Origin: Propionispira arboris
GTDB taxonomy: Bacteria > Bacillota > Negativicutes > Selenomonadales > Selenomonadaceae
NCBI RefSeq assembly: GCF_900109225.1
Contig: NZ_FNZK01000001.1
Span: 124,001 to 188,000, forward strand
Length of the DNA: 64,000 nucleotides
Direction of reading: 5' to 3'
Under the pieces are notes generated by a model. The model was not told where the DNA came from. It saw nothing but the letters and a program-made list of their open reading frames with translations, and did no database searches. Position numbers and translations under genes: made by a program. The first letter of the stretch is position 1; each line of letters starts with the position of its first letter. Below, piece by piece: positions 9,311 to 18,673 of the stretch.

Positions 9311-9349
9311 ATTAACAATGGATTTATTTTATAATTTGGAGGCGGCAAA

Positions 9350-10384
9350 ATGAACAAAAAAAGCATTTTGAGTGTAGCGGCGGCAATCTTATTTGCAGTG
9401 GTTGGACTCACGGGTTGTGGCGATGAATCAGCAGCAAAAACCGATGATAAAGCACCTGTAGAGTTTTTAAATGTATCCTATGATCCAACGCGCGAACTCT
9501 ATGTAGAGTTTAATAAAAGTTTCGCCGAATACTGGAAGAATAAAACAGGTCAAGAAGTTAACTTTGCCCAGTCACATGGTGGTTCTGGAAAACAAGGTCG
9601 TTCAGTTATTGAAGGCTTAGATGCCGATGTTGTGACATTGGCACTGGCTTATGATATTGACGAAATAAGTCAAGCGGGTCTTATACATAAGGATTGGCAG
9701 AAGAATTTTAAAGACAATGCCTCGCCATACACATCAACGATTGTATTGCTTGTCAGAAAAGGAAATCCGAAAAACATCAAGGACTGGGATGATCTTGTTC
9801 GTTCTGATGTGTCGATTGTTACGCCAAATCCGAAAACCTCCGGTGGTGCTAGATGGAATTATCTTGCCGCCTGGGCTTATGCCAGTGAAAAATTTGGTGG
9901 GGATGAAAGTCAAATTAAAGCCTTTATGGCTAAATTGTTTCACAATGTCAAAGTTTTGGATTCAGGAGCTCGTGGTGCGACAACAAGCTTTGTGCAGCGT
10001 GAACAAGGTGACGTTTTGATCGCTTGGGAAAATGAAGCTTTTTTATCGCTTGTGGAAAGTCCGGATCAGTTTGAAATTGTTGTACCGTCCATTAGTATTT
10101 TGGCAGAGCCTCCTGTCGCTATTGTTGATGAAGTTGTTGATAAAAAAGGAACACGAGAACTTGCTAAAGCCTATCTAGACTTCCTCTATACAAAAGAAGG
10201 CCAGGAAATCGCGGCAAAAAATTTCTATCGGCCACGCGATCCGGAAATTGCCGAAAAATATAAAGATAAATTTCCTACACTTAAACTTGTGACGATTGAT
10301 GGTGCCTTTGGTGGTTGGGCTAAAGCACAGGCCGATCATTTTGCCGATGGCGGTTCCTTTGATCAAATCTATACAGATAAATAA
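9350..10384 (+). CDS. cysP: Sulfate/thiosulfate ABC transporter substrate-binding lipoprotein
   Basis: Captures sulfate (possibly thiosulfate) outside the inner membrane for the CysTWA importer. The 344-residue product starts with a lipoprotein signal ending in the lipobox LTGC (Cys23). The family is recognised from the sequences [44 protein letters not shown] and [18 protein letters not shown], which closely follow Sbp/CysP proteins. The ATG follows GGAGG. It is the first gene of the sulfate operon, under a consensus promoter, and a long hairpin separates it from the permeases. Confidence 0.94.
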   Translation: MNKKSILSVAAAILFAVVGLTGCGDESAAKTDDKAPVEFLNVSYDPTRELYVEFNKSFAEYWKNKTGQEVNFAQSHGGSGKQGRSVIEGLDADVVTLALAYDIDEISQAGLIHKDWQKNFKDNASPYTSTIVLLVRKGNPKNIKDWDDLVRSDVSIVTPNPKTSGGARWNYLAAWAYASEKFGGDESQIKAFMAKLFHNVKVLDSGARGATTSFVQREQGDVLIAWENEAFLSLVESPDQFEIVVPSISILAEPPVAIVDEVVDKKGTRELAKAYLDFLYTKEGQEIAAKNFYRPRDPEIAEKYKDKFPTLKLVTIDGAFGGWAKAQADHFADGGSFDQIYTDK

Positions 10385-10416
10385 AATAGCTGTATTTTCC
10401 CAAAAATCAAGCTTAA

Positions 10417-10465
10417 AAGTAAAGGGGATTCAAGTGTATAGATTCATACATTGAATCCCTTTACT
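10417..10465 (+). promoter_or_regulatory. Long hairpin between cysP and cysT
   Basis: AAGTAAAGGGGATTCAAGTG pairs with the stretch ending TTGAATCCCTTTACTT, about 20 bp with one bulge and a short loop. There is no T tract after it. It probably stabilises the cysP end of the message or partly stops transcription, giving more binding protein than permease, as is common in ABC operons. Confidence 0.6.
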
Positions 10466-10524
10466 TATGAAAATATAAGGACAATACGATATAAGCTTAT
10501 TTTAATTGAAAAGGAGCGCAGCAT

Positions 10525-11349
10525 ATGGCAAAAGTTACGCGAGTGATTCCTGGATTTCGCTTTACAATGGGGTTCACGTTATTTTATCTAACCTTGATTG
10601 TTTTAATTCCGCTGGCGAGTTTGATTTTAAAAGGCGGGGGCATTGGATTTGGTAAGTTTTTGCAAACAGTACTGGATCCCAGGGTTTTACATTCTTATCT
10701 TGTGAGCTTCGGCTGCGCTTTTTTTGCAGCGATTATCAATAGTATTTTTGGCATTATTTTGGCCTGGGTTTTAGTGCGTTATGAATTTTCCTGCAAGAAA
10801 ATCATCGATGGGTTGATTGATTTGCCTTTTGCTCTGCCAACTGCGGTAGCCGGGATTGCTCTGACCTCTTTGTATTCTGAAAATGGTTGGATTGGAAGAT
10901 TTTTTTATGCGATTGGTATTGAATCGTCCTTTTCACTTGTGGGAATAACCATTGCTTTGATTTTTATTGGGATTCCTTTTGTAACAAGAAATATTCAACC
11001 GATCTTAAAAGATTTGGATACGCAATACGAAGAAGCCTCTATGATGCTCGGTGCGAATCGTTGGACAACGTTTCGTCGGGTCATTTTCCCTGAAATACTA
11101 CCTTCACTTTTGACGGGGTTTGGTTTAGCTTTTGCACGAGGCGTTGGTGAATATGGCAGTGTTGTTTTTATTGCTGGCAATACACCCATGAAAACTGAAA
11201 TTGCTCCACTCATGATCATGTCTAAACTGGAACAATATGATTATTACGGTGCAACAGCGATCGCTCTGGTTTTGCTCATTTTATCGTTTCTGATTTTATT
11301 CAGTATCAATTTGATTCAGTGGCGGATGAGCCGATTAAAGGGAATATGA
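10525..11349 (+). CDS. cysT: Sulfate ABC transporter permease CysT
   Basis: Inner-membrane permease of the sulfate importer, 274 residues with about six membrane segments. The ATPase-docking loop is YEEASMMLGANRWTTFRRVIFPEILP. The duplicated-looking partner is CysW, nine bases downstream. The ATG follows AAAGGAG. The sequence GVGEYGSVVFIAGN is typical of CysT/CysW proteins. Its place between the binding protein and CysA makes the function firm. Confidence 0.94.
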   Translation: MAKVTRVIPGFRFTMGFTLFYLTLIVLIPLASLILKGGGIGFGKFLQTVLDPRVLHSYLVSFGCAFFAAIINSIFGIILAWVLVRYEFSCKKIIDGLIDLPFALPTAVAGIALTSLYSENGWIGRFFYAIGIESSFSLVGITIALIFIGIPFVTRNIQPILKDLDTQYEEASMMLGANRWTTFRRVIFPEILPSLLTGFGLAFARGVGEYGSVVFIAGNTPMKTEIAPLMIMSKLEQYDYYGATAIALVLLILSFLILFSINLIQWRMSRLKGI

Positions 11350-11358
11350 GGTGAGAAA

Positions 11359-12168
11359 ATGCAAGAAAATAAATATGTAAAATATACCTTGATTGGTATT
11401 AGTGTTGTGTTTTTGACTTTGATGCTGATTATCCCATTGCTCGTGGTAATTGTAGAAGCTTTATCAAAAGGTTTTGCTGTTTATTTTAAAGCGATTTTAG
11501 ATCCATTTGCTCTAAAGGCGATGAATTTGACACTGATTGCTACCGTAGTTGCTGTTGTCTGCAATACTGTTTTTGGTTTATGTGCGGCATGGCTTCTTAC
11601 GAAATACAGCTTTAAAGGGAAAAATATTTTGAGCAGCCTGATTGATTTGCCCTTTGCTATTTCACCGGTTATTGCCGGGTTGGTTTTTGTTATGACTTTT
11701 GGGAGGATTAGTTATCTAAATGATTTTCTTACGGCAAACAACCTGAAAATTGTTTTTGCGACACCGGGCATTATTTTAGCCACAATTTTTGTCACATTTC
11801 CCTTTGTGACACGAGAATTGATTCCGTTGATGCATGCACAGGGGAAAGATGAAGAAGAAGCAGCAACGATGATGGGAGCCAGCGGCTTTACTATCTTTCG
11901 AAAAGTCACGCTGCCTAATATCAAGTGGGGGCTGATTTATGGTGTAGTTCTCTGCACGGCACGTGCTATGGGAGAATTTGGTGCAGTATCGGTTGTTTCC
12001 GGACACATTCGCGGCAAGACCAATACGCTGCCGCTGCATATTGAGATTCTTTATAATGAATATAATTTCACCGCTGCATTTGCGGTAGCATCCATTCTTG
12101 TCATTTTTGCGATACTTATCTTGATTGTCCGCAATATTGTTGAATGGAAGAATGAAAAGGAGGCCTAG
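11359..12168 (+). CDS. cysW: Sulfate ABC transporter permease CysW
   Basis: Second inner-membrane permease of the sulfate importer, 269 residues. The docking loop reads DEEEAATMMGASGFTIFRKVTLPNI, and ARAMGEFGAVSVVSGHIRGKTNTLP is a strong CysW signature. It starts nine bases after cysT with a GAGGTGA ribosome site inside the junction and ends four bases before cysA, so translation is coupled throughout. Confidence 0.94.
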   Translation: MQENKYVKYTLIGISVVFLTLMLIIPLLVVIVEALSKGFAVYFKAILDPFALKAMNLTLIATVVAVVCNTVFGLCAAWLLTKYSFKGKNILSSLIDLPFAISPVIAGLVFVMTFGRISYLNDFLTANNLKIVFATPGIILATIFVTFPFVTRELIPLMHAQGKDEEEAATMMGASGFTIFRKVTLPNIKWGLIYGVVLCTARAMGEFGAVSVVSGHIRGKTNTLPLHIEILYNEYNFTAAFAVASILVIFAILILIVRNIVEWKNEKEA

Positions 12169-12172
12169 CCGC

Positions 12173-13243
12173 ATGTATGTTGAATTGAAGCAGATCAATA
12201 AAAAATTTGGTGATTTCAAAGCATCTCAGGATGTGAATTTTTCGATCGAACAGGGGAAACTTGTTGGATTATTGGGACCGAGTGGCAGCGGCAAGACAAC
12301 TATTTTACGCATGATTGCTGGTCTGGAAAAACCAGATAGTGGGGATATTATGATTGGCGGCAGCCGTGTCAACGATATTGCACCGGGTAAACGTGGTATC
12401 GGTTTTGTGTTTCAAAGTTATGCTTTGTTTCGACATATGACGCTTTTTGATAATATAGCTTTTGGTCTTACTTTGCAGAAAAAAAGTAAAAAAGAAATTA
12501 TCCAAAAAGTAAATGAATTGACCGAACTGATTGGTCTGACCGGCTTTGAAGGGCGGTATCCAAATCAGTTGTCAGGCGGGCAGCGTCAGCGGGTTGCTTT
12601 TGCACGGGCTTTAGCTCCAAATCCAAAACTGCTTTTACTTGATGAACCATTTGCCGCGATTGATGCAAAAGTAAGAAAAGAACTGCGCCAGTGGCTTCGT
12701 ACGACGATAGGTAAGCTGGGGGTCACGAGTATTTTCGTTACGCATGATCAGGAAGAGGCTGTTGAAGTGGCTGATGAAATCATTATAACGAATCGTGGTC
12801 AGATTGAGCAAAAAGGTACGCCTCTGCAAATTTACAAAAAACCAGCAACGCCTTTTGTGGCGCAGTTTATTGGCGAATCAACGATCATTGAGGATTATAC
12901 GAAATTTAAAGGCTTTGAAAGCAATGATGGAGCAAAACCCAAAGAAAAAGGCGTTTTACGTCCGGAGTTTATTGAGATAGCCAAAGATGAAACAGAAATA
13001 CTTACGCCGCTCGCGGCAGAAAAGGGAATTGTAAGAGCCATTTATTTCCGGGGCAATAATATTCAGGTCGATATTGAAGTCAAAGGTCAGCCGCTAACAG
13101 GGTATCGAACCCTCGAACAGGAAGACCTGACGATTGGTATGGAAGTTTTTGTGCTGATTCATCGTGTCTACACCTTTGAAGGAAGTCATACAGAAGTTAT
13201 TGAAAATCGCATTAAAACAGAGCAGAATTCCGTGTATATTTAA
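12173..13243 (+). CDS. cysA: Sulfate ABC transporter ATP-binding protein CysA
   Basis: Cytoplasmic ATPase of the sulfate importer, 356 residues. Walker A is GPSGSGKTT (35-43), the signature is LSGGQRQRVAFARAL, and Walker B is LLLLDEPFAAIDA. The C-terminal region after residue 230 forms the regulatory TOBE-like domain of CysA/PotA-type ATPases. The ATG at 12173 is preferred because AAAGGAGG at 12157-12163 precedes it; a longer frame would overlap cysW. Downstream come the APS reductase genes of the same operon. Confidence 0.94.
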   Translation: MYVELKQINKKFGDFKASQDVNFSIEQGKLVGLLGPSGSGKTTILRMIAGLEKPDSGDIMIGGSRVNDIAPGKRGIGFVFQSYALFRHMTLFDNIAFGLTLQKKSKKEIIQKVNELTELIGLTGFEGRYPNQLSGGQRQRVAFARALAPNPKLLLLDEPFAAIDAKVRKELRQWLRTTIGKLGVTSIFVTHDQEEAVEVADEIIITNRGQIEQKGTPLQIYKKPATPFVAQFIGESTIIEDYTKFKGFESNDGAKPKEKGVLRPEFIEIAKDETEILTPLAAEKGIVRAIYFRGNNIQVDIEVKGQPLTGYRTLEQEDLTIGMEVFVLIHRVYTFEGSHTEVIENRIKTEQNSVYI

Positions 13244-13263
13244 CGGGGACAGGAGTAGCTTTT

Positions 13264-14943
13264 ATGGAAATAAAACAACAAGCCACAGATGTTTTGATCA
13301 TTGGCGGTGGGGCAGCTGGTTGTTATGCGGCATTTACGATAGCCGAACAAAACCCCGCGTTATCGATTCTTCTTGTGGATAAAGCTAACATTAAGCGCAG
13401 CGGTTGTTTAGCAGCTGGTGTTAATGCCTTGAATGCCTATATTACCAAAGGGCAGGTACCTGAAGACTACGTTGCTTATGCAAAACGAGATGCCGAAGAC
13501 ATTGTGCGGGAAGATTTGCTTTTATCAATGGCGCAAGGTTTGAACCGGGTTACGCAAAAAGTAGAAAGTTTAGGCCTGGTGATTTTGAAGGATGCAAATG
13601 GTGAGTATGTGGCAAGAGGAAATCGTAACCTGAAGATCAACGGTGAAAACATTAAACCTATTTTGGCCAAAGAAGTTGCACGGCATAAAAATATTACCGT
13701 TTTAAATCATGTTAATATCATTGATTATATCAATCAATCTGGTGCAGTGATTGGTGCCTATGGCTTATCGGCTGAACATAATCTGTTTTATGTTTTGACG
13801 GCGAAGGCTGTGATTTGTGCAACCGGCGGAGCTGCCGGCTTATACAAACCCAATAATCCGGGGTTTTCACGGCACAAGATGTGGTACAGCCCTTTTAACA
13901 CGGGGGCGGGCTATGCGATGGGGATTCGCGTGGGAGCCGAGATGACAACCTTTGAGATGCGCTTTATTGCTCTTCGTTGTAAGGATACAATTTCACCGAC
14001 TGGTACGCTTGCCCAAGGTGTTTTGGCAGCACAAATCAATTCTTGCGGTGAAGAGTATCAATATAAATATGGTAATACAACAGCCGAACGGGTTTATGCA
14101 ACGATTCAAGAAAATCTGGCGGGGCGTGGGCCGTGTTATCTAAAGACAAAGGGTATTAGCTTAGCGCAAGAAGAGGCCCTGAAAAAAGCTTACCTGAATA
14201 TGTCTCCAGCCCAGACGCTCAAGTGGATTGAATCCGGTACCGGTCCGGGGCAGGATAATGTGGAAATAGAAGCAACAGAACCTTATATTGTAGGTGGTCA
14301 TACTGCCAGCGGCTACTGGGTTGATGGTAATAGGGCTACAACACTACCGGGCCTTTTTGCGGCGGGGGATGTTGCTGGAGGCTGCCCGCAAAAGTATGTT
14401 ACCGGAGCGTTTGTAGAAGGCGAAATAGCTGGTAAGGCAGCAGTCGTTTATGCAGCCAAGCAGAAATTGCCAAAATTAAATGAAGGCTTACTTGAGCAAA
14501 AGTATCAATATGTACAGGAGTATTTTCACAATGAAATAAGCTTATACTCTACGGGTGAACTGGAAGAAGCAATGCAGAAGGTCATGGATACCTATGCTGG
14601 TGGTATAACCAGTCATTATCAATTTAATGAAAAGCAACTGGATTTGGCACAGCAGAAAATTGAAAAAATAGTCAAATTAAGCAAAAAATTAAATGCGGCG
14701 GATACGTATGAATTGGTCAGGATTTTTGAACTGAAGGAACGACTGACGGTATGCCAGGTGTTGATTGCTCATCTGAAAGCGCGTCATGAAACCAGATGGC
14801 ATAGTTTTGCTGAAAATCTTGATTATCCGAACAAAAGTCAAGCTTGGGAAAAATATGTAAACTCGCGTTATCATGCAGGTGAAATCAAAATTATTTTTCG
14901 TAAATTAGTCGGTCGAGGTGAACGATATGAGCATCAAAATTGA
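13264..14943 (+). CDS. aprA: Adenylylsulfate (APS) reductase alpha subunit, AprA-like flavoprotein
   Basis: Reduces APS to sulfite and AMP in the cytoplasm with the small iron-sulfur partner encoded next. The 559-residue product has an N-terminal FAD motif (DVLIIGGGAAGCYAAF, 9-24), the fumarate-reductase-like flavoprotein fold (AVICATGGAAGLY; GLFAAGDVAGG), and APS-reductase features such as MRFIALRCKD and GCPQKYVTGAFVEGE. It is shorter than dissimilatory AprA (about 650 residues). The neighbours are sulfate import and ATP sulfurylase genes and no dsrAB is seen, so the role is assimilatory. A generic fumarate reductase/succinate dehydrogenase flavoprotein is less likely given the context. Confidence 0.85.
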   Translation: MEIKQQATDVLIIGGGAAGCYAAFTIAEQNPALSILLVDKANIKRSGCLAAGVNALNAYITKGQVPEDYVAYAKRDAEDIVREDLLLSMAQGLNRVTQKVESLGLVILKDANGEYVARGNRNLKINGENIKPILAKEVARHKNITVLNHVNIIDYINQSGAVIGAYGLSAEHNLFYVLTAKAVICATGGAAGLYKPNNPGFSRHKMWYSPFNTGAGYAMGIRVGAEMTTFEMRFIALRCKDTISPTGTLAQGVLAAQINSCGEEYQYKYGNTTAERVYATIQENLAGRGPCYLKTKGISLAQEEALKKAYLNMSPAQTLKWIESGTGPGQDNVEIEATEPYIVGGHTASGYWVDGNRATTLPGLFAAGDVAGGCPQKYVTGAFVEGEIAGKAAVVYAAKQKLPKLNEGLLEQKYQYVQEYFHNEISLYSTGELEEAMQKVMDTYAGGITSHYQFNEKQLDLAQQKIEKIVKLSKKLNAADTYELVRIFELKERLTVCQVLIAHLKARHETRWHSFAENLDYPNKSQAWEKYVNSRYHAGEIKIIFRKLVGRGERYEHQN

Positions 14944-15241
14944 CAAAACAAAATGTATTGGCTGCCAAAAGTGCAAACAGGTTTGTCCGGGGAATTTAAT
15001 TCGGCTGGATAAACAGGGGAAAGCCGAAATTCATGCCGCCGAGGAGTGCTGGGGTTGTGCTTCTTGTCTGAAAGAGTGTTCACAAAATGCCATTCGTTAT
15101 TATTTGGGAGCGGATATGGGGGGCAATGGTACCTTACTCTATGTGAAAGATAATGAAACAACTATCGAGTGGGTCATTGATAAAGGCGACGGGACAACGG
15201 AAAGTATTATTATTAACAAATCAAATTCAAATTCGTATTAA
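14927..15241 (+). CDS. aprB: APS reductase beta subunit, AprB-like ferredoxin
   Basis: Small iron-sulfur protein of 104 residues that passes electrons to AprA. Two 4Fe-4S motifs are visible: CIGCQKCKQVCPG (residues 11-23) and CWGCASCLKECS. A short C-terminal tail with YLGADMGG resembles the tail of AprB that wraps around the alpha subunit, though it is shorter than in dissimilatory enzymes. The start at 14927 follows GAGGTG and overlaps the end of aprA by 17 bases, so the two subunits are translationally coupled. Confidence 0.85.
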   Translation: MSIKIDKTKCIGCQKCKQVCPGNLIRLDKQGKAEIHAAEECWGCASCLKECSQNAIRYYLGADMGGNGTLLYVKDNETTIEWVIDKGDGTTESIIINKSNSNSY

Positions 15242-15257
15242 CGGGAGGGCTTAGGCT

Positions 15258-16058
15258 ATGGATCATTTAGATAAGTTAGAAGCGGAAAGTATTTATATTT
15301 TGCGGGAAGCATATAAAAAACTTGGTAAATTAGGCATGTTATGGTCAATTGGTAAAGATTCTACAGTCCTTTTATGGTTAGCAAAAAAAGCATTTTATGG
15401 TCACTGTCCATTTCCGTTTATTCATGTTGATACAAAACATAAAATTCCAGCCATGATTGCTTATCGGGATCGTGTAGCGAAAGAGCTTAATCTGGATTTA
15501 ATTGTCCATACGAACCAAGCAGCAATCGATGCCGGAATGGGTCCGGATAAAGGCCGGCTGGCTTGCTGCAAAGCACTCAAAACAGAAGGGTTGCAGCAGG
15601 TCGTGCAGGTATATGGTTTTGAAGGATTGATCGTTGGGGTGAGACGTGATGAAGAAGGCTCACGTTCCAAAGAGCGGGTATTTAGTGAACGCAGCAAAGA
15701 TTATTCGTGGGATTATGCCAATCAACCGCCGGAACTTTGGGATCAGTTTAAAACCGATTTCCCAAAAGGCAATCATATTCGGGTTCATCCACTTTTAGCT
15801 TGGAGTGAAGTGGATATTTGGGAATACATTCGCCGGGAAAATATACCGATCATCGATCTGTATTTTGCCAAAAATGGTAAACGCTATCGGAGTTTGGGCT
15901 GTGAAATGTGTACCGGCCAAATCGATTCAGAGGCGGATACACTCGATAAAATTATTGAAGAATTAAAAACGACCAAAACAAGTGAACGGGCTGGCCGCAA
16001 ACAGGATCAGGAAGATTCTTATGCCATGCAGAAACTTAGGAAAGATGGTTATATGTAA
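15258..16058 (+). CDS. cysD: Sulfate adenylyltransferase small subunit CysD
   Basis: Catalyses APS formation from ATP and sulfate together with CysN. The product has 266 residues. The PP-loop ATP-pyrophosphatase motif is visible as [14 protein letters not shown] (around 29-42), with the conserved [14 protein letters not shown] and the C-terminal [26 protein letters not shown] typical of CysD. GGGAGG precedes the ATG. It follows aprB by 16 bases and precedes cysN in the same operon. Confidence 0.95.
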   Translation: MDHLDKLEAESIYILREAYKKLGKLGMLWSIGKDSTVLLWLAKKAFYGHCPFPFIHVDTKHKIPAMIAYRDRVAKELNLDLIVHTNQAAIDAGMGPDKGRLACCKALKTEGLQQVVQVYGFEGLIVGVRRDEEGSRSKERVFSERSKDYSWDYANQPPELWDQFKTDFPKGNHIRVHPLLAWSEVDIWEYIRRENIPIIDLYFAKNGKRYRSLGCEMCTGQIDSEADTLDKIIEELKTTKTSERAGRKQDQEDSYAMQKLRKDGYM

Positions 16059-16127
16059 GCGCAAATAAGAGCACGGTTTTAGATTGATTTTGCAAAATAT
16101 ATGGGGAACTATTAGGAGGTTTAAGTT

Positions 16128-17840
16128 ATGGCGCAAGAGAAAGATGGATTGAAAATTGTTGTAGTTGGTCATGTGGATCACGGGAAGTCAACGGTGATCG
16201 GCAGACTTTTATATGATACGAATTCGCTGCCGGAAGGTGCAGTAGATAAAGTCAAACGCATTGCCAAAGAAACAGGAAAACCGTTTGAGTATGCTTATTT
16301 GCTCGATGCATTTGAAGAAGAACAGAAACAAGGCATTACCATTGATACGACCCAGATACAGTTTTTCACGAAACAAAGAGAATATGTCATTATCGATGCC
16401 CCCGGGCATAAAGAATTCCTGAAAAATATGATTTCCGGTGCAGCCAATGCCGAAGCGGCACTTTTGGTAATTGATGCCAAACAAGGGGTGCAAGAACAGT
16501 CCAAGCGCCATGGTTATATGCTGTCGCTGCTCGGAATCAAAAAAGTATATGTAGTAATCAATAAAATGGACTTAGTGGATTATTCCGAAAGCGTTTTTCA
16601 TTCCGTTGTGGCTGAAATGAAAGAATTTTTGTCAGGGCTCGGCGTTTATCCGCTCAAATATATTCCGGTTTCTGGTTTTTTTGGTGAAAATATTTCGCAG
16701 CAGTCGGATAAAATGCCGTGGTTTAAAGGTGAACCAATCCTGGCAGCGATTGACTTACTGGAACCAGCCGCTGGGATCGGCAATAAGCCGTTGCGTTTTC
16801 CCATACAAGATGTTTACAAATTTGATGACCGTCGTATTATTGCCGGACGTATTGAAGCTGGTACGTTGACGGTAGGCGATGAGATCATCATCTGTCCGGG
16901 CGGCAAAAAAACAACCGTTCAATCCATTGAACATTGGAGTGAACGTGATAAAAAACAAACTGTTTCGGCCGGAGAGTCGACCGGTATTACGGTGAAAGAT
17001 GAATTTTTTAATAAGCGTGGTGAAATTATTACACGTGTCGGCTCCGAACCCATTATTTCTAACCGATTCCGTGCTTCGATCTTTTGGATGGGAAAAACCG
17101 ATTTAGTATTACATAAAAAATATAAACTGAAATTGGCGACACAAGAAGTCGAATGCGAAGCGGAACAGATTGTTCGAGTGATTGATGCAACTCAGCTCCA
17201 CGCGACGGAAGTCGTTGATAAAATTGTTTTGAATGATGTGGCGGAAGTCATTTTTAAGACAAAAGAGCCGATTGCTTTTGATGTATTTCAGCAAAACCAT
17301 GTGACTGGACGATTTGTTGTTGTGGATGGATATGATGTTGCTGGCGGCGGGATTGTTATTGCCGGTGAAAAAATAGCAATTGCTGAAAAAATGCCAACAT
17401 TTTTCGGCAATGAACTGACGGCTCATGGCGACATTTTTGATGAATTTTATTATGATGTTGACTCTTTGGAAGTCACAAAAATAGCGGGTCATAGCAATGT
17501 ATATACAATTGGTGATCCAATCAAAACGCATGGTGAAAGTTTTGATTACCCAGAGCATTTTGATATTTTAGTATTTCGTGATCAAGTCGCAATCAAGATT
17601 CGCAGCGGCAAAGTTGCGGCATTGATTCCATTTAGCGAATACGAATATGAAGCGTATCCACTCGTTAATGGGCGGGGCTTTGGGATCAAAGCGAATTCAA
17701 CTTTGGATGTGCAAGATATCTTCAAAGATTATGCAGGGATTGATTACAATAATCCACAAGTAAATGCAAAATTCTCCAATAAATGGTTTTTCTTTAATAA
17801 ATATCGTAAACTTACCTTTTATTTTGATTATATTATTTAA
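16128..17840 (+). CDS. cysN: Sulfate adenylyltransferase large subunit CysN (GTPase) with a C-terminal extension
   Basis: GTPase that drives ATP sulfurylase. Motifs: G1 GHVDHGKS (14-21), the switch region GITIDTTQ, G3 DAPGHKEFLKN, and G4 NKMD. EF-Tu-like domains 2 and 3 follow to about residue 420. E. coli CysN has 475 residues; this protein has 570. The extra 150 or so C-terminal residues carry no P-loop, so this is not a CysN-CysC (APS kinase) fusion. I do not recognise the extension. It lies last in the operon and is followed by a strong terminator. AGGAGG precedes the ATG. Confidence 0.93.
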   Translation: MAQEKDGLKIVVVGHVDHGKSTVIGRLLYDTNSLPEGAVDKVKRIAKETGKPFEYAYLLDAFEEEQKQGITIDTTQIQFFTKQREYVIIDAPGHKEFLKNMISGAANAEAALLVIDAKQGVQEQSKRHGYMLSLLGIKKVYVVINKMDLVDYSESVFHSVVAEMKEFLSGLGVYPLKYIPVSGFFGENISQQSDKMPWFKGEPILAAIDLLEPAAGIGNKPLRFPIQDVYKFDDRRIIAGRIEAGTLTVGDEIIICPGGKKTTVQSIEHWSERDKKQTVSAGESTGITVKDEFFNKRGEIITRVGSEPIISNRFRASIFWMGKTDLVLHKKYKLKLATQEVECEAEQIVRVIDATQLHATEVVDKIVLNDVAEVIFKTKEPIAFDVFQQNHVTGRFVVVDGYDVAGGGIVIAGEKIAIAEKMPTFFGNELTAHGDIFDEFYYDVDSLEVTKIAGHSNVYTIGDPIKTHGESFDYPEHFDILVFRDQVAIKIRSGKVAALIPFSEYEYEAYPLVNGRGFGIKANSTLDVQDIFKDYAGIDYNNPQVNAKFSNKWFFFNKYRKLTFYFDYII

Positions 17841-17847
17841 CGCAGGG

Positions 17848-17884
17848 GCACGGCAGACCAATTGTGGACTGCCGTGCTTTTTGT
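17848..17884 (+). terminator. Intrinsic terminator of the sulfate operon
   Basis: GCACGGCAG pairs with CTGCCGTGC around a 12-base loop that can pair further, followed by TTTTTGTTT. It ends the cysP-cysN transcript. Confidence 0.92.
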
Positions 17885-17891
17885 TTACAGT

Positions 17892-17985
17892 AAAACATAT
17901 AATATATATATGAAAACTATTGACAAGGAAAATGAAAGAGATTATAATACAAACAGATAAAAAATAAAACATATATTACAAATAT
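17892..17985 (+). promoter_or_regulatory. Consensus promoter of the amino-acid (cystine-type) importer with repeated AAACATA words
   Basis: TTGACA (17920-17925) and TATAAT (17943-17948) are 17 bases apart. AAACATAT occurs just upstream (from 17893) and again downstream (from 17977), the latter within CATAT-N7-ATATG. Downstream of the -10, AAACAGA and AAAACATAT recur in the same order as at the cysP promoter (9250). The similarity points to one sulfur-responsive regulator for both operons. Confidence 0.75.
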
Positions 17986-18013
17986 GCTTTAAATATTATA
18001 AAGGACTGATTTA

Positions 18014-18673
18014 ATGGATTTCAATTTTATGTCAGCTAGTATTCCCTTATATATCAAAGCGGCAAAAATGACATTGGATTTGGCAGTGTGGGGTATTTTA
18101 TCGTCTTTAATTATAGGCTTTATTTGTGCTTTGATTGGCTATTATAAGATTAAAATACTTGATAAAATCGTGCGGATTTATATTGAATTATCAAGAAATA
18201 CACCTCTTTTAATCCAGTTGTTTTTCTTGTATTATGGTTTGGCGAAGCTGGGGATTAAACTGGAAGCCTATACTTGTGCAATATTAGGACTGGCTTTTCT
18301 CGGTGGCAGCTACATGTCAGAAGCATTTCGAGCTGGACTGGAAGCTGTGAGCAAAATCCAGATTGAGTCAGGACTCAGTATTGGGCTTACTCGCTGGCAA
18401 TTGACACGGTATATTATTTTACCGCAGGCTTTCGCCGTGGCTGTACCTGCTCTTGGTGCGAATGCTATTTTTTTATTAAAAGAAACATCCGTTGTGTCAG
18501 CGATTGCCCTGGCGGATTTGATGTTTGTCGCCAAAGATTTGATCGGTATGTATTATAAAACTACGGAAGCATTGGTGCTTTTGGTCTTGGCGTATTTGAT
18601 TCTTTTATTGCCGATATCAATTTTTCTGACGTATATAGAAAGGAGAGTGCGTCATGCAGGCGTGGGGAATTAG
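18014..18673 (+). CDS. Polar amino-acid ABC transporter permease (probably cystine/cysteine)
   Basis: Inner-membrane permease of the HisM/GlnP/TcyL class, 219 residues and about five membrane segments. The sequences ELSRNTPLLIQLFFLYYGL and ESGLSIGLTRWQLTRYIILPQAF (the EAA-type loop) are family hallmarks. It is the first of a four-gene importer operon directly downstream of sulfur assimilation genes and shares promoter words with them, so a sulfur amino acid is the likely cargo. That substrate is inferred, not seen in the sequence. Confidence 0.88.
   Translation: MDFNFMSASIPLYIKAAKMTLDLAVWGILSSLIIGFICALIGYYKIKILDKIVRIYIELSRNTPLLIQLFFLYYGLAKLGIKLEAYTCAILGLAFLGGSYMSEAFRAGLEAVSKIQIESGLSIGLTRWQLTRYIILPQAFAVAVPALGANAIFLLKETSVVSAIALADLMFVAKDLIGMYYKTTEALVLLVLAYLILLLPISIFLTYIERRVRHAGVGN

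Noticed and set aside
10417-10465. Hairpin after cysP as a full terminator
   Set aside because: No T tract follows and the permease genes continue the operon, so it more likely stabilises or attenuates the message.
17370-17840. CysN C-terminus as a fused APS kinase (CysC)
   Set aside because: No Walker A P-loop is present in the extension.
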